From Bacteroidetes bacterium ADurb.Bin302 (GTDB lineage: Bacteria; Bacteroidota; Bacteroidia; Bacteroidales; Paludibacteraceae): a stretch of 18,309 nt of DNA. Each line of letters starts with the position of its first letter. Position 1 is the first letter of the stretch. The position numbers and the translations under genes were made by a program. This document shows, piece after piece, positions 7,875-14,432 of this stretch. The notes beneath the pieces were generated by a model that was given only the letters and a program-made list of their open reading frames with translations, ran no database searches and had not been told where the DNA came from. The stretch lies in the NCBI GenBank assembly GCA_002069025.1, contig MWBK01000136.1, positions 1 through 18,309 of the forward strand, given 5' to 3'.

Positions 7875-7909
7875 CAAAGTTATAAAATATAATTTTGCAG
7901 AGTTGCAAA
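7875..7909 (-). promoter_or_regulatory. Candidate promoter of the aminotransferase gene
   Basis: On the minus strand, TAACTTTG (7882 to 7875) is an exact TAnnTTTG -7 box. TTTG (7909 to 7906) lies 23 nt upstream, slightly longer than the usual 19-21. Transcription would start near 7871 and give a leader of about 48 nt to the ATG at 7823. It overlaps the divergent promoter of the stress-protein gene. Confidence 0.45.
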
Positions 7910-7911
7910 AT
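7892..7911. repeat. Perfect inverted repeat, ATTTTGCA-N4-TGCAAAAT
   Basis: Two perfect 8-bp arms (7892-7899 and 7904-7911) surround GAGT. The left arm contains the -33 TTTG of the stress-protein promoter and the right arm the -33 TTTG of the aminotransferase promoter on the other strand. The position suits an operator controlling both genes; this is inference. Confidence 0.6.
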
Positions 7912-7924
7912 AACGTTATTTTTG
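7894..7924 (+). promoter_or_regulatory. Bacteroidota-type promoter of the universal stress protein gene
   Basis: TTTG (7894-7897), a 19-nt spacer and TATTTTTG (7917-7924) match the Bacteroidota primary-sigma consensus at every fixed position. The start of transcription would fall at about 7927-7928, leaving only about 3 nt before the ATG at 7931, so the mRNA may be leaderless or nearly so. Confidence 0.7.
7907..7922. repeat. Perfect 16-bp palindrome AAAATAACGTTATTTT
   Basis: The 16 bases are fully self-complementary with no spacer. They cover most of the -7 box of the stress-protein promoter and overlap the right arm of the neighbouring inverted repeat (7892-7911) by 5 bp. The position is ideal for a repressor site. 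Confidence 0.6.
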
Positions 7925-7930
7925 TAACTT

Positions 7931-8746
7931 ATGAAAGCAAAACGAAAATATATTCTCGTACCGTTCGATTATTCTGATTACTCGATAAAAGCGAGCTTAT
8001 TAGCATTCGACTTAGCTAATAAATTCAATATCGAAATAATATTTTTGCACGCATATCAAGATGAAGAATCCAATGTGTCTGAAGCTGCCAATAATGCAAA
8101 AGACTTTTATGATAAAGAAATAAAAGCAGGACGTTTACCTGATGCAGCATATTCTTTTATATTACGTAAAGGTGTTCCTGAAGATGAAATAAAACGCTTT
8201 ATCAGAAGAGATGAACCATTGGTAATTATTATGGGAACACGTGGTAAAGACCGCAAAATCAACGATTTAATTGGAAGCGTTACTGCAGAAGTTATGGATA
8301 TAAGCGAAGCTCCGGTTTTTGCAGTTCCTGAGAGTGTTGAATTGAAGTCTTTTAATGAAATTAAAAATATAGGTTACGCTACAAGTTTAAGCGATCCTGA
8401 TTTAAAAGCATTTGAAAGCATGATGGAATTTATGAAGCCTTATAATTTTACAATTATGTTTGTTCATATTTTGGAGTCAGGGGAAGTAGCATCTTTATAT
8501 AAAGGTAAAATAGATTATTTACAAAACTACATAAGTGACAAATATCCAAACATTAATACTGCTTTTAAATTAATTCCTGCAGAAAAATCTTTAGCAGTAG
8601 AATTAAATGATTACTATGTAGCAAATCAAATTGATGTATTGGCTGTAAAAAGTAATCACAGAAATATTTTCTCAAGAATATTTGTAGCAAGCTTAGCAAA
8701 GAAATTAGTTTTTCAAGCTAAAACTCCGTTGATAGTTTTACATTAA
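7931..8746 (+). CDS. Universal stress protein, two tandem UspA domains
   Basis: The 271-residue cytoplasmic protein has two UspA folds. Domain 1 (about 5-135) opens with KYILVPFDYSDYS and carries the ATP-binding pattern G-2X-G-9X-G-S exactly: GTRG at 102-105 and GS at 115-116. Domain 2 (about 143-271) ends LAKKLVFQAKTPLIVLH, but the matching loop (VKSNHRNIFSRIFVASLA) has lost the glycines, so it probably does not bind ATP. Usp proteins modulate stress survival; the precise role is unknown. The ATG at 7931 is fixed by the first beta-strand, which begins five codons later. It is divergent from the aminotransferase gene and shares a palindromic control region with it. It appears to be a single-gene transcript. 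Confidence 0.92.
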   Translation: MKAKRKYILVPFDYSDYSIKASLLAFDLANKFNIEIIFLHAYQDEESNVSEAANNAKDFYDKEIKAGRLPDAAYSFILRKGVPEDEIKRFIRRDEPLVIIMGTRGKDRKINDLIGSVTAEVMDISEAPVFAVPESVELKSFNEIKNIGYATSLSDPDLKAFESMMEFMKPYNFTIMFVHILESGEVASLYKGKIDYLQNYISDKYPNINTAFKLIPAEKSLAVELNDYYVANQIDVLAVKSNHRNIFSRIFVASLAKKLVFQAKTPLIVLH

Positions 8747-8765
8747 TCCTAAACAAATCAATATA

Positions 8766-8807
8766 GTAACATATAAATGGTCTGCAAGTGGCCATTTATA
8801 TGTTTAC
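8766..8807. terminator. Long hairpin after the universal stress protein gene, probable terminator
   Basis: GTAACATATAAATGG (8766-8780) pairs with CCATTTATATGTTTAC (8792-8807), leaving one bulged base and an 11-nt loop. Twelve pairs next to the loop are perfect. Neither side has a strong T-run, so it could also be an mRNA 3'-end stabiliser. It lies 20 bases after the stop at 8746. Confidence 0.5.
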
Positions 8808-8858
8808 TTCCTTTTGTCCCATAATTAATATTATGTTAAATAGGAAATATAATGAAAA

Positions 8859-8883
8859 GGGCACGCCATGGCATGCCCCTACG
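8859..8883 (-). repeat. GC-rich palindrome after clpB; terminator or dispersed repeat
   Basis: On the minus strand the core GGGCATGCCATGGCGTGCCC (8878 to 8859) folds into an 8-bp stem (one G-U pair) with a CATG tetraloop, followed by TTTTC. It lies about 37 bases past the clpB stop, so it can act as the clpB terminator. The fold is perfect only on the minus strand; the plus strand has a C/A mismatch. It is far richer in G+C than the surrounding AT-rich DNA, and the flanking CGTAGGGGCA resembles known dispersed palindromic repeats. Confidence 0.55.
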
Positions 8884-8915
8884 ATTTCATTTCGAAACAT
8901 TTATCGAATTGTGAA

Positions 8916-11507
8916 TCACTCATTCTTCATCACCAACTTATCATCAACAAAATCAATTACAATCGGCTTATCTTTATTTATTTTGCCTGCAATAATTTGT
9001 GTTGATAACTCGTCTAAAACCAAACGTTGTAAAGCTCTCTTAATTGGCCTAGCACCGAATTGTGGATCATATCCTTCATTGCTAATATAATCAATAGCCT
9101 TACTTGTTAAGCTAAACATTATTCCACTGTCTTGTAACATTTTGGAGATGCCACCTACTTGTAATTCTACAATTTGACGTATTTCAGCCTCATTAAGCGG
9201 CGTAAACATAATTAAATCGTCAATACGATTCAAAAACTCAGGTTTAATGCTCTTTTTCAATAGTTCAAACACTTGGTTTTTGGTGGTCTCAATGATATCA
9301 TTACGATTAATGCTGTTAATCTTTTCAAAGTTGTCACGAATTAATGATGAACCTAAATTAGATGTCATTATTATTATCGTGTTTTTAAAATTGACAGTAC
9401 GTCCTTTATTATCAGTTAATCTACCATCGTCTAGTACCTGAAGTAATACATTGAATACATCAGGATGAGCTTTTTCAATTTCATCAAACAATACCACCGA
9501 ATAAGGTTTACGGCGAATTGCCTCAGTTAGCTGACCACCCTCGTCATAACCTACATATCCCGGAGGTGAACCTATTAACCTTGTTACAGAAAATTTTTCT
9601 TGATACTCACTCATATCAATTCTGGTAATCATATTTTCGTTATCAAACAAGAATTCAGCCAAAGCCTTAGCCAATTCTGTTTTACCGACACCTGTGGTGC
9701 CCATAAATATAAAGGAACCGATAGGGCGCTTCGGATCTTTTAAGCCCGCCCTACTCCGCCTTACTGCATTTGAAATGGCTGTAATGGCCTCGTCTTGACC
9801 AATAACACGTTTGTGCAGCTCTGCTTCAAGATTTAATAGTTTTTCTTGTTCACTTTGAACCATTTTCTTTACAGGTATTCCTGTCCATTTGCTAACTATT
9901 TCTGCAATATCCTCACTATCAACCTCTTCTTTTACCATTGGGTTATTATTTTGCATTTCTTGCAGTTTCTTCTGAAATTCGGCTATTTCAGTTTCTTTTT
10001 CCTTTAGTTTTCCATATCTTATTTCAGCAACTTTACCATAATCTCCATTACGTTCTGCCTTTTCAGCCTCAAATTTAAGATTTTCAATATCAATCTTATT
10101 TTGCTGAATTTTATCGATAAGACTTTTTTCAGATTGCCATTTAGCTTTTTGTTTTTTCTCCTCTTCTTGCAAGTTTTCTATTTCACTTGTCAATTGAGCT
10201 ACTTTTTCTTTGTCATTTTCACGCTTAATTGCCTCACGTTCAATCTCTAATTGTCTTATATTACGGTCAATCGTGTCTAATTCTTCAGGCACTGAGTCCA
10301 TTTCAAGACGTAAACGTGCTGCAGCTTCATCTATAAGGTCAATAGCTTTATCGGGTAAAAACCTATCAGATATATATCTATTTGATAACTCTACAGCAGA
10401 AATAATAGCATCATCTTTAATACGAACCTTGTGGTGGTTTTCATATCTCTCTTTCAAACCACGCAAAATAGAGATTGTACTTGCTTCATCCGGCTCGTTA
10501 ACCATTACAACCTGGAATCTTCTTTCCAATGCTTTATCCTTTTCAAAATACTTTTGATATTCATCTAGTGTAGTTGCACCAATTGCACGCAATTCACCTC
10601 TGGCCAATGCAGGTTTAAGAATATTAGCAGCGTCCATAGCGCCTTCGCCACCACCGGCACCTACCAATGTATGTATCTCATCAATAAACAAGATTATTTC
10701 GCCATCTGCTTTAACAACTTCGTTTATTACTGCTTTTAAACGTTCCTCAAACTCTCCTTTGTATTTTGCACCGGCTATCAAAGCACCCATATCCAATGAG
10801 TATATCTGCTTGGTTTTCAAGTTTTCAGGAACATCGCCACGTACTATTCGGTGAGCTAAACCCTCTGCAATAGCAGTTTTACCTGTACCCGGTTCTCCTA
10901 TTAATATAGGGTTATTTTTAGTTCGTCTACTTAAAATCTGCAATACACGCCTGATTTCTTCATCACGACCTATAACCGGATCCAGCTTTCCTGTTCTTGC
11001 TTTTTCATTCAAATTAATTGCATACTTAGACAAAGACTGATAACTTTCTTCAGCCGATTTAGAGTTTGTTTTAGTATCTTTAGTCAATTCATCTATTGCC
11101 TTATTCAAATCAGAAGAATTAACACCTATATTTTTAAGTATGGTACCTGCAGCATTCTTTTCTTCGAACAAAGCCAACAATATCATCTCCAATGGGACAA
11201 ACTGATTTCCTTTCTTATCAGACAAAGAAATAGCACGTTCAAGCACCTTGTTTGTCTCGTTGCTCAAATATTGATTACCACCTGATACTTTCGGATATGT
11301 TTGTATCTGGCGGTCTAATTCTGCATTAAGATTTTGTGTACTTACATTAAGTTTTGCAAATACATATTTTGCAATTTCTTCGCCTACTTGCAAAAGTGCT
11401 TTGAGCAAATGAGGGGTTTCAATTGCCTGATTTTGTGCATTTTGAGCCATTTCCAATGATTTTTGGATAGCTTCTTGCGATTTAATGGTGAATCTTTCAA
11501 AGTTCAT
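8916..11507 (-). CDS. clpB: ATP-dependent disaggregase ClpB
   Basis: ClpB is the hexameric AAA+ disaggregase that, with DnaK, DnaJ and GrpE, extracts polypeptides from aggregates and threads them through its pore. The 863-residue protein has full family length. It has an N-terminal Clp repeat domain (1-145). The first AAA+ module has Walker A GEPGTGKT (204-211), pore loop AKYKGEFE (247-254) and Walker B IILFIDEIHT (271-280). The coiled-coil M-domain is at about 405-525. The second AAA+ module has Walker A GTTGVGKT (603-610), GYVG pore loop (650-653) and Walker B VVLFDEIEKAHPDV (671-684). No ClpP-binding loop is apparent, as expected. It is transcribed alone, convergent with the stress-protein gene; a hairpin sits in its leader. 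Confidence 0.97.
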   Translation of the reverse strand: MNFERFTIKSQEAIQKSLEMAQNAQNQAIETPHLLKALLQVGEEIAKYVFAKLNVSTQNLNAELDRQIQTYPKVSGGNQYLSNETNKVLERAISLSDKKGNQFVPLEMILLALFEEKNAAGTILKNIGVNSSDLNKAIDELTKDTKTNSKSAEESYQSLSKYAINLNEKARTGKLDPVIGRDEEIRRVLQILSRRTKNNPILIGEPGTGKTAIAEGLAHRIVRGDVPENLKTKQIYSLDMGALIAGAKYKGEFEERLKAVINEVVKADGEIILFIDEIHTLVGAGGGEGAMDAANILKPALARGELRAIGATTLDEYQKYFEKDKALERRFQVVMVNEPDEASTISILRGLKERYENHHKVRIKDDAIISAVELSNRYISDRFLPDKAIDLIDEAAARLRLEMDSVPEELDTIDRNIRQLEIEREAIKRENDKEKVAQLTSEIENLQEEEKKQKAKWQSEKSLIDKIQQNKIDIENLKFEAEKAERNGDYGKVAEIRYGKLKEKETEIAEFQKKLQEMQNNNPMVKEEVDSEDIAEIVSKWTGIPVKKMVQSEQEKLLNLEAELHKRVIGQDEAITAISNAVRRSRAGLKDPKRPIGSFIFMGTTGVGKTELAKALAEFLFDNENMITRIDMSEYQEKFSVTRLIGSPPGYVGYDEGGQLTEAIRRKPYSVVLFDEIEKAHPDVFNVLLQVLDDGRLTDNKGRTVNFKNTIIIMTSNLGSSLIRDNFEKINSINRNDIIETTKNQVFELLKKSIKPEFLNRIDDLIMFTPLNEAEIRQIVELQVGGISKMLQDSGIMFSLTSKAIDYISNEGYDPQFGARPIKRALQRLVLDELSTQIIAGKINKDKPIVIDFVDDKLVMKNE

Positions 11508-11522
11508 AATAATATCCTTTCC

Positions 11523-11540
11523 GGAATCTTTAGTGATTCC
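11523..11540 (-). promoter_or_regulatory. Inverted repeat in the clpB leader
   Basis: GGAATC-N6-GATTCC is a perfect 6-bp dyad with its near edge 15 bases from the clpB ATG. It could be a short 5'-leader hairpin or a protein-binding site. It is not the HrcA-type CIRCE element (TTAGCACTC-N9-GAGTGCTAA). No matching repeat appears before grpE. Confidence 0.45.
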
Positions 11541-11551
11541 AATTATGAATG

Positions 11552-11567
11552 TTCAAAAACTTTGCCA
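11552..11567 (-). promoter_or_regulatory. Sigma-54-like motif upstream of clpB (weak candidate)
   Basis: On the minus strand, TGGCAAAGTTTTTGAA shares the pattern TGGCAA-N3-TTTTG with the motif before grpE, at identical internal spacing. The conserved -12 GC is GA here, which weakens a sigma-54 reading. If used, transcription would begin near 11541, just before the leader inverted repeat. I find no good Bacteroidota -7 box for clpB. Confidence 0.3.
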
Positions 11568-11597
11568 CATATTAAACACTGACAAAATGTCATATAT

Positions 11598-11630
11598 AAA
11601 AAAACGGAGATACCTTGCGATACCTCCGTT
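11598..11630 (-). terminator. Intrinsic terminator of the surface-polysaccharide operon
   Basis: On the minus strand AACGGAG (11630-11624) pairs with CTCCGTT (11609-11603) around a 14-nt loop and runs into seven T. It lies 19 bases past the wbpB stop. Confidence 0.75.
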
Positions 11631-11649
11631 AAACAGTTATTAAATCATG

Positions 11650-12663
11650 TTATTTTAAATAACGATCTCTTTCTTGATATATTCTTTCAATGATATCAAC
11701 AACTTTCATACCTTCAAGCAAATTAGTTGCAATGGCACCATTTGAGTTAAGAGTTTCAATAACATTATTAATTACAAATCCATGATTTTGAGCGGCTCCC
11801 TTATATCCACCAAAGTCATTTTCATGACTGGGCTCCTTAAGTTCGGGCATTTCATAATCCTTAACATGGCAATGTACAATAGTATCCATATATTGACCTG
11901 CAACCTTAACAGTCCCTTTAGAACCTATGATTGTAACAGAGCTCTCTAAGTTTTTGTCCCATACAGATGTTGAATAATTTAAAGAGCCTATACCTCCATT
12001 AATAAAGTCAAAGTCGACACATCCGGTATCCTCAAATTCAATCAAATCCCCATGAGAGCAATTTGCAAATTTTCCTCTGATATTGGTAATATCGCCAAAC
12101 AACCAATAAAGCATATCTACATAGTGTGAAAACTGTGTATATAAAGTACCACCATCTAATTTATTGGTACCATGCCAGCTTCCACGTTGATAGTACTTCT
12201 CGTCTCTATTCCAGAATGCATCTACCTTTACGAAGTATATATCTCCTAATTTACCTGAACTTACTAAGTCTTTTAACCATGCCATTGGAGGCGAATATCT
12301 ATTTTGCATAACACAAAATACCGAACGAGACATCTCTAATGATTTAAAAACAATCTTTTCTGCATCCGATTTAGATAATGCAATCGGTTTTTCAAGAACT
12401 ACGTGTTTTTTTGCCTCTAAGGCTTTGATAGCATATTCAGCATGATATCCATTTATATTGCATATATTAACGACATCAATTTTTATGTCAGAAGCTAACA
12501 TTTCATCAAAATTACTAAAATATGGTTCTGTTATTTCAGGATCAATTTTATCTTTTGGTAAAACGTCACAAACTGCTACCAATTTAGCATTCGGGTTTCT
12601 TCTTATCATTTCGGCATGGCGTTTCCCGATATGGCCTAAACCTACTACTGCGAAATTAATCAT
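11650..12663 (-). CDS. wbpB: UDP-N-acetylglucosaminuronate 3-dehydrogenase, WbpB/WlbA-like (Gfo/Idh/MocA family)
   Basis: WbpB-type enzymes oxidise C3 of UDP-GlcNAcA with NAD+, making the 3-keto sugar that WbpE aminates. The 337-residue protein starts with a Rossmann motif GLGHIGKRH (G8, G10, G13) and has the family EKP at 91-93 (VLEKPIALSKSDAEK). It also has the segment GGTLYTQFSHYVDMLYWLFG (171-190) with the likely active-site His180, which is characteristic of the WlbA/WbpB branch. Length is close to the family norm. It is the last gene of the operon, 15 bases after the acetyltransferase. The pathway assignment rests on both the motif and its neighbours, which supply the next two steps. 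The 6-dehydrogenase that makes its substrate (WbpA) is not in the window. Confidence 0.85.
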   Translation of the reverse strand: MINFAVVGLGHIGKRHAEMIRRNPNAKLVAVCDVLPKDKIDPEITEPYFSNFDEMLASDIKIDVVNICNINGYHAEYAIKALEAKKHVVLEKPIALSKSDAEKIVFKSLEMSRSVFCVMQNRYSPPMAWLKDLVSSGKLGDIYFVKVDAFWNRDEKYYQRGSWHGTNKLDGGTLYTQFSHYVDMLYWLFGDITNIRGKFANCSHGDLIEFEDTGCVDFDFINGGIGSLNYSTSVWDKNLESSVTIIGSKGTVKVAGQYMDTIVHCHVKDYEMPELKEPSHENDFGGYKGAAQNHGFVINNVIETLNSNGAIATNLLEGMKVVDIIERIYQERDRYLK

Positions 12664-12678
12664 ATTTGTCTGTATTAT

Positions 12679-13251
12679 TTAGCTGATACGTTTTACGTAA
12701 CCATCTTTTAGCTGATAACGTTGTCCTGTCTCTGAACAAGTTGCGAAGCCATCTTCATCAAAATGTAACTTTTGGCCATTCTCACTAACCCATCCCAATT
12801 GACGAGCAGGATTTCCTACCATTAATGCAAATGGTTTTACATTTTTAGTAACTACAGTTCCTGCACCAATTAAAGCATACTCTCCTATCTCATGTCCGCA
12901 TACAATAGTAGCATTTGCACCAATACTGCATCCTTTATGCAATAATGTTTCCATATATTCGTCTTTACGACTAACAGCAGCACGAGGATTAATTACATTG
13001 GTAAATACCATTGATGGTCCTAAAAACACATTATCTTCACAAATAACGCCTGTGTATACAGAAACATTATTCTGTACTTTGCAGTTTTCACCTAAAACTA
13101 CATCAGGTGAAATAACTACATTTTGACCGATATTACAATGTTTGCCTATTTTGCATCCTGACATTATATGTGAAAAATGCCATATTTTTGTTCCTTCTCC
13201 GACAATACAATTATCATCAACAAAGGCTGTTTCATGTTTAAAGTAATTCAT
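12679..13251 (-). CDS. wbpD: UDP-2-acetamido-3-amino-2,3-dideoxyglucuronate N-acetyltransferase, WbpD/WlbB-like
   Basis: This left-handed beta-helix acetyltransferase would transfer acetyl from acetyl-CoA to the 3-amino group made by WbpE, giving UDP-GlcNAc(3NAc)A. The 190 residues contain consecutive hexapeptide repeats from about 10 to 155 (for example IGEGTKIWHFSHI, IGKHCNIGQNVVI, IGEYALIGAGTVV). The family landmark GNPARQLGWVSENGQKL follows, then a short C-terminal module with FATCSETGQRYQL, which is specific to the WbpD/WlbB branch. Acetyltransferases of this family are trimers. It starts 6 bases after the aminotransferase stop and is 15 bases before the dehydrogenase. The C-terminal module makes this assignment firmer than for a generic hexapeptide transferase. 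Confidence 0.88.
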   Translation of the reverse strand: MNYFKHETAFVDDNCIVGEGTKIWHFSHIMSGCKIGKHCNIGQNVVISPDVVLGENCKVQNNVSVYTGVICEDNVFLGPSMVFTNVINPRAAVSRKDEYMETLLHKGCSIGANATIVCGHEIGEYALIGAGTVVTKNVKPFALMVGNPARQLGWVSENGQKLHFDEDGFATCSETGQRYQLKDGYVKRIS

Positions 13252-13257
13252 AAAAAT

Positions 13258-14385
13258 TTATTTAACAGCTTCTAATACAGCTGATGTAATATAATTCATT
13301 TGTTCGTCGTCTAACTCAGTATGCATAGGTAATGATAGTACACATGCACTCAATTTTTCGGCAACCGGAAAATCACCTGCTTTGTAACGAGGATCTTGAT
13401 ATGCTTTTTGTAAATGCAATGGTACCGGATAATAAATCATAGCAGGAACATTTTTCTCTTTTAATTTTGCTTGCACAGCATTACGGTCAACACCAACTAA
13501 TTTTAATGTATATTGGTGAAATACATGAGTTGATGAAGCAAAATGTACCGGTGTGATAATATGTTTATTACCTGCAAATGCTTTATCATAAGTTGCAGCT
13601 GCTTTTTGGCGTGCTGCTATATATTCGTTTAGGTGAGGTAACTTAGCGTTAAGTACAGCTGCTTGAATGCTGTCTAAGCGAGAATTTACTCCAACAAAAT
13701 CATGATGATATTGGACTACCATACCATGGTTTGCTATAGCACGCATACGAGCTGCTAAATCATCATCATTTGTAAATATTGCACCACCATCTCCGTAGCA
13801 TCCTAAATTTTTAGAAGGGAAAAATGATGTACAACCTATATTACCTATACAACCGGCTTGTTTTTTACTGCCGTCTTTAAATGTATATTCTGCACCTATA
13901 GCTTGGCATGCATCTTCAACAACAAACAAATTATGTTCTTTTGCAATTTCAAGTATAGCTTCCATATTTGCGCATTGACCAAACAAATGCACAGGAACTA
14001 TTGCCTTTGTTTTAGTTGTAATAGCTTTTTTAATAGATTCTATACTAATGTTGAATGTATCTTCTTCAACATCTACAACAACAGGTTTTAAGCCTAATAA
14101 AGCAACAACTTCTGCTGTTGCAATAAAAGTAAATGTCGGAGTAATAACCTCGTCACCCGGTTTTAAACCCAATGCCATTAAAGCAATTTGCAGAGCATCG
14201 GTACCGTTTCCTGTGGGAATAACATGCTTAACTCCCAGATAAGCTTCCAGATTTTTCTGGAAATCGTTAACCTTACCCCCTTTAATAAAGGTTGTTGTGT
14301 CAATTACTTCCTGAATGCCGTTATTGACATCCTCACGGATTTTTTCGTATTGACTTTTAAGATCAACCATTTGAATTTTTTTCAT
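13258..14385 (-). CDS. wbpE: UDP-2-acetamido-3-keto-glucuronate aminotransferase, WbpE/PorR-like (DegT/DnrJ/EryC1)
   Basis: WbpE is a PLP enzyme that transaminates the 3-keto sugar from WbpB, normally with glutamate, to the 3-amino sugar. The 375-residue protein shows the DegT/DnrJ/EryC1 order: NGTDALQIALMALGLKPGDE (60-79), VITPTFTFIATAEVVALLG, Asp158 in VVEDACQAIGA for the PLP pyridine nitrogen, and Lys192 in SFFPSKNLGCYGDGGA as the Schiff-base residue. GVNSRLDSIQAA follows. The lysine region resembles WbpE of Pseudomonas aeruginosa closely. In Porphyromonas gingivalis the homologue PorR is required for A-LPS. It sits 47 bases after the Wzi-like gene, with only an AT-run between and no terminator, and 6 bases before wbpD. 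Confidence 0.9.
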   Translation of the reverse strand: MKKIQMVDLKSQYEKIREDVNNGIQEVIDTTTFIKGGKVNDFQKNLEAYLGVKHVIPTGNGTDALQIALMALGLKPGDEVITPTFTFIATAEVVALLGLKPVVVDVEEDTFNISIESIKKAITTKTKAIVPVHLFGQCANMEAILEIAKEHNLFVVEDACQAIGAEYTFKDGSKKQAGCIGNIGCTSFFPSKNLGCYGDGGAIFTNDDDLAARMRAIANHGMVVQYHHDFVGVNSRLDSIQAAVLNAKLPHLNEYIAARQKAAATYDKAFAGNKHIITPVHFASSTHVFHQYTLKLVGVDRNAVQAKLKEKNVPAMIYYPVPLHLQKAYQDPRYKAGDFPVAEKLSACVLSLPMHTELDDEQMNYITSAVLEAVK

Positions 14386-14432
14386 ACTAATCTGTATTAA
14401 TTATTAAATCAAAAAAAATAAAATTTCTTTTT

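Noticed and set aside
7824..7877. 18-codon upstream extension of the aminotransferase
   Set aside because: The sequence is not aminotransferase-like and overlaps the promoter candidate at 7875-7882; the start at 7823 fits better.
8916..11507. ClpC or ClpA instead of ClpB
   Set aside because: The long M-domain (about 405-525) and the absence of a ClpP-binding loop fit ClpB.
11523..11540. CIRCE/HrcA operator before clpB
   Set aside because: The dyad GGAATC-N6-GATTCC does not match TTAGCACTC-N9-GAGTGCTAA in sequence or spacing.
14398..14430. A-run/T-run hairpin between the Wzi-like gene and wbpE
   Set aside because: The stem is only A-T pairs with no GC core, so it is not a credible terminator; the genes are probably one transcript.
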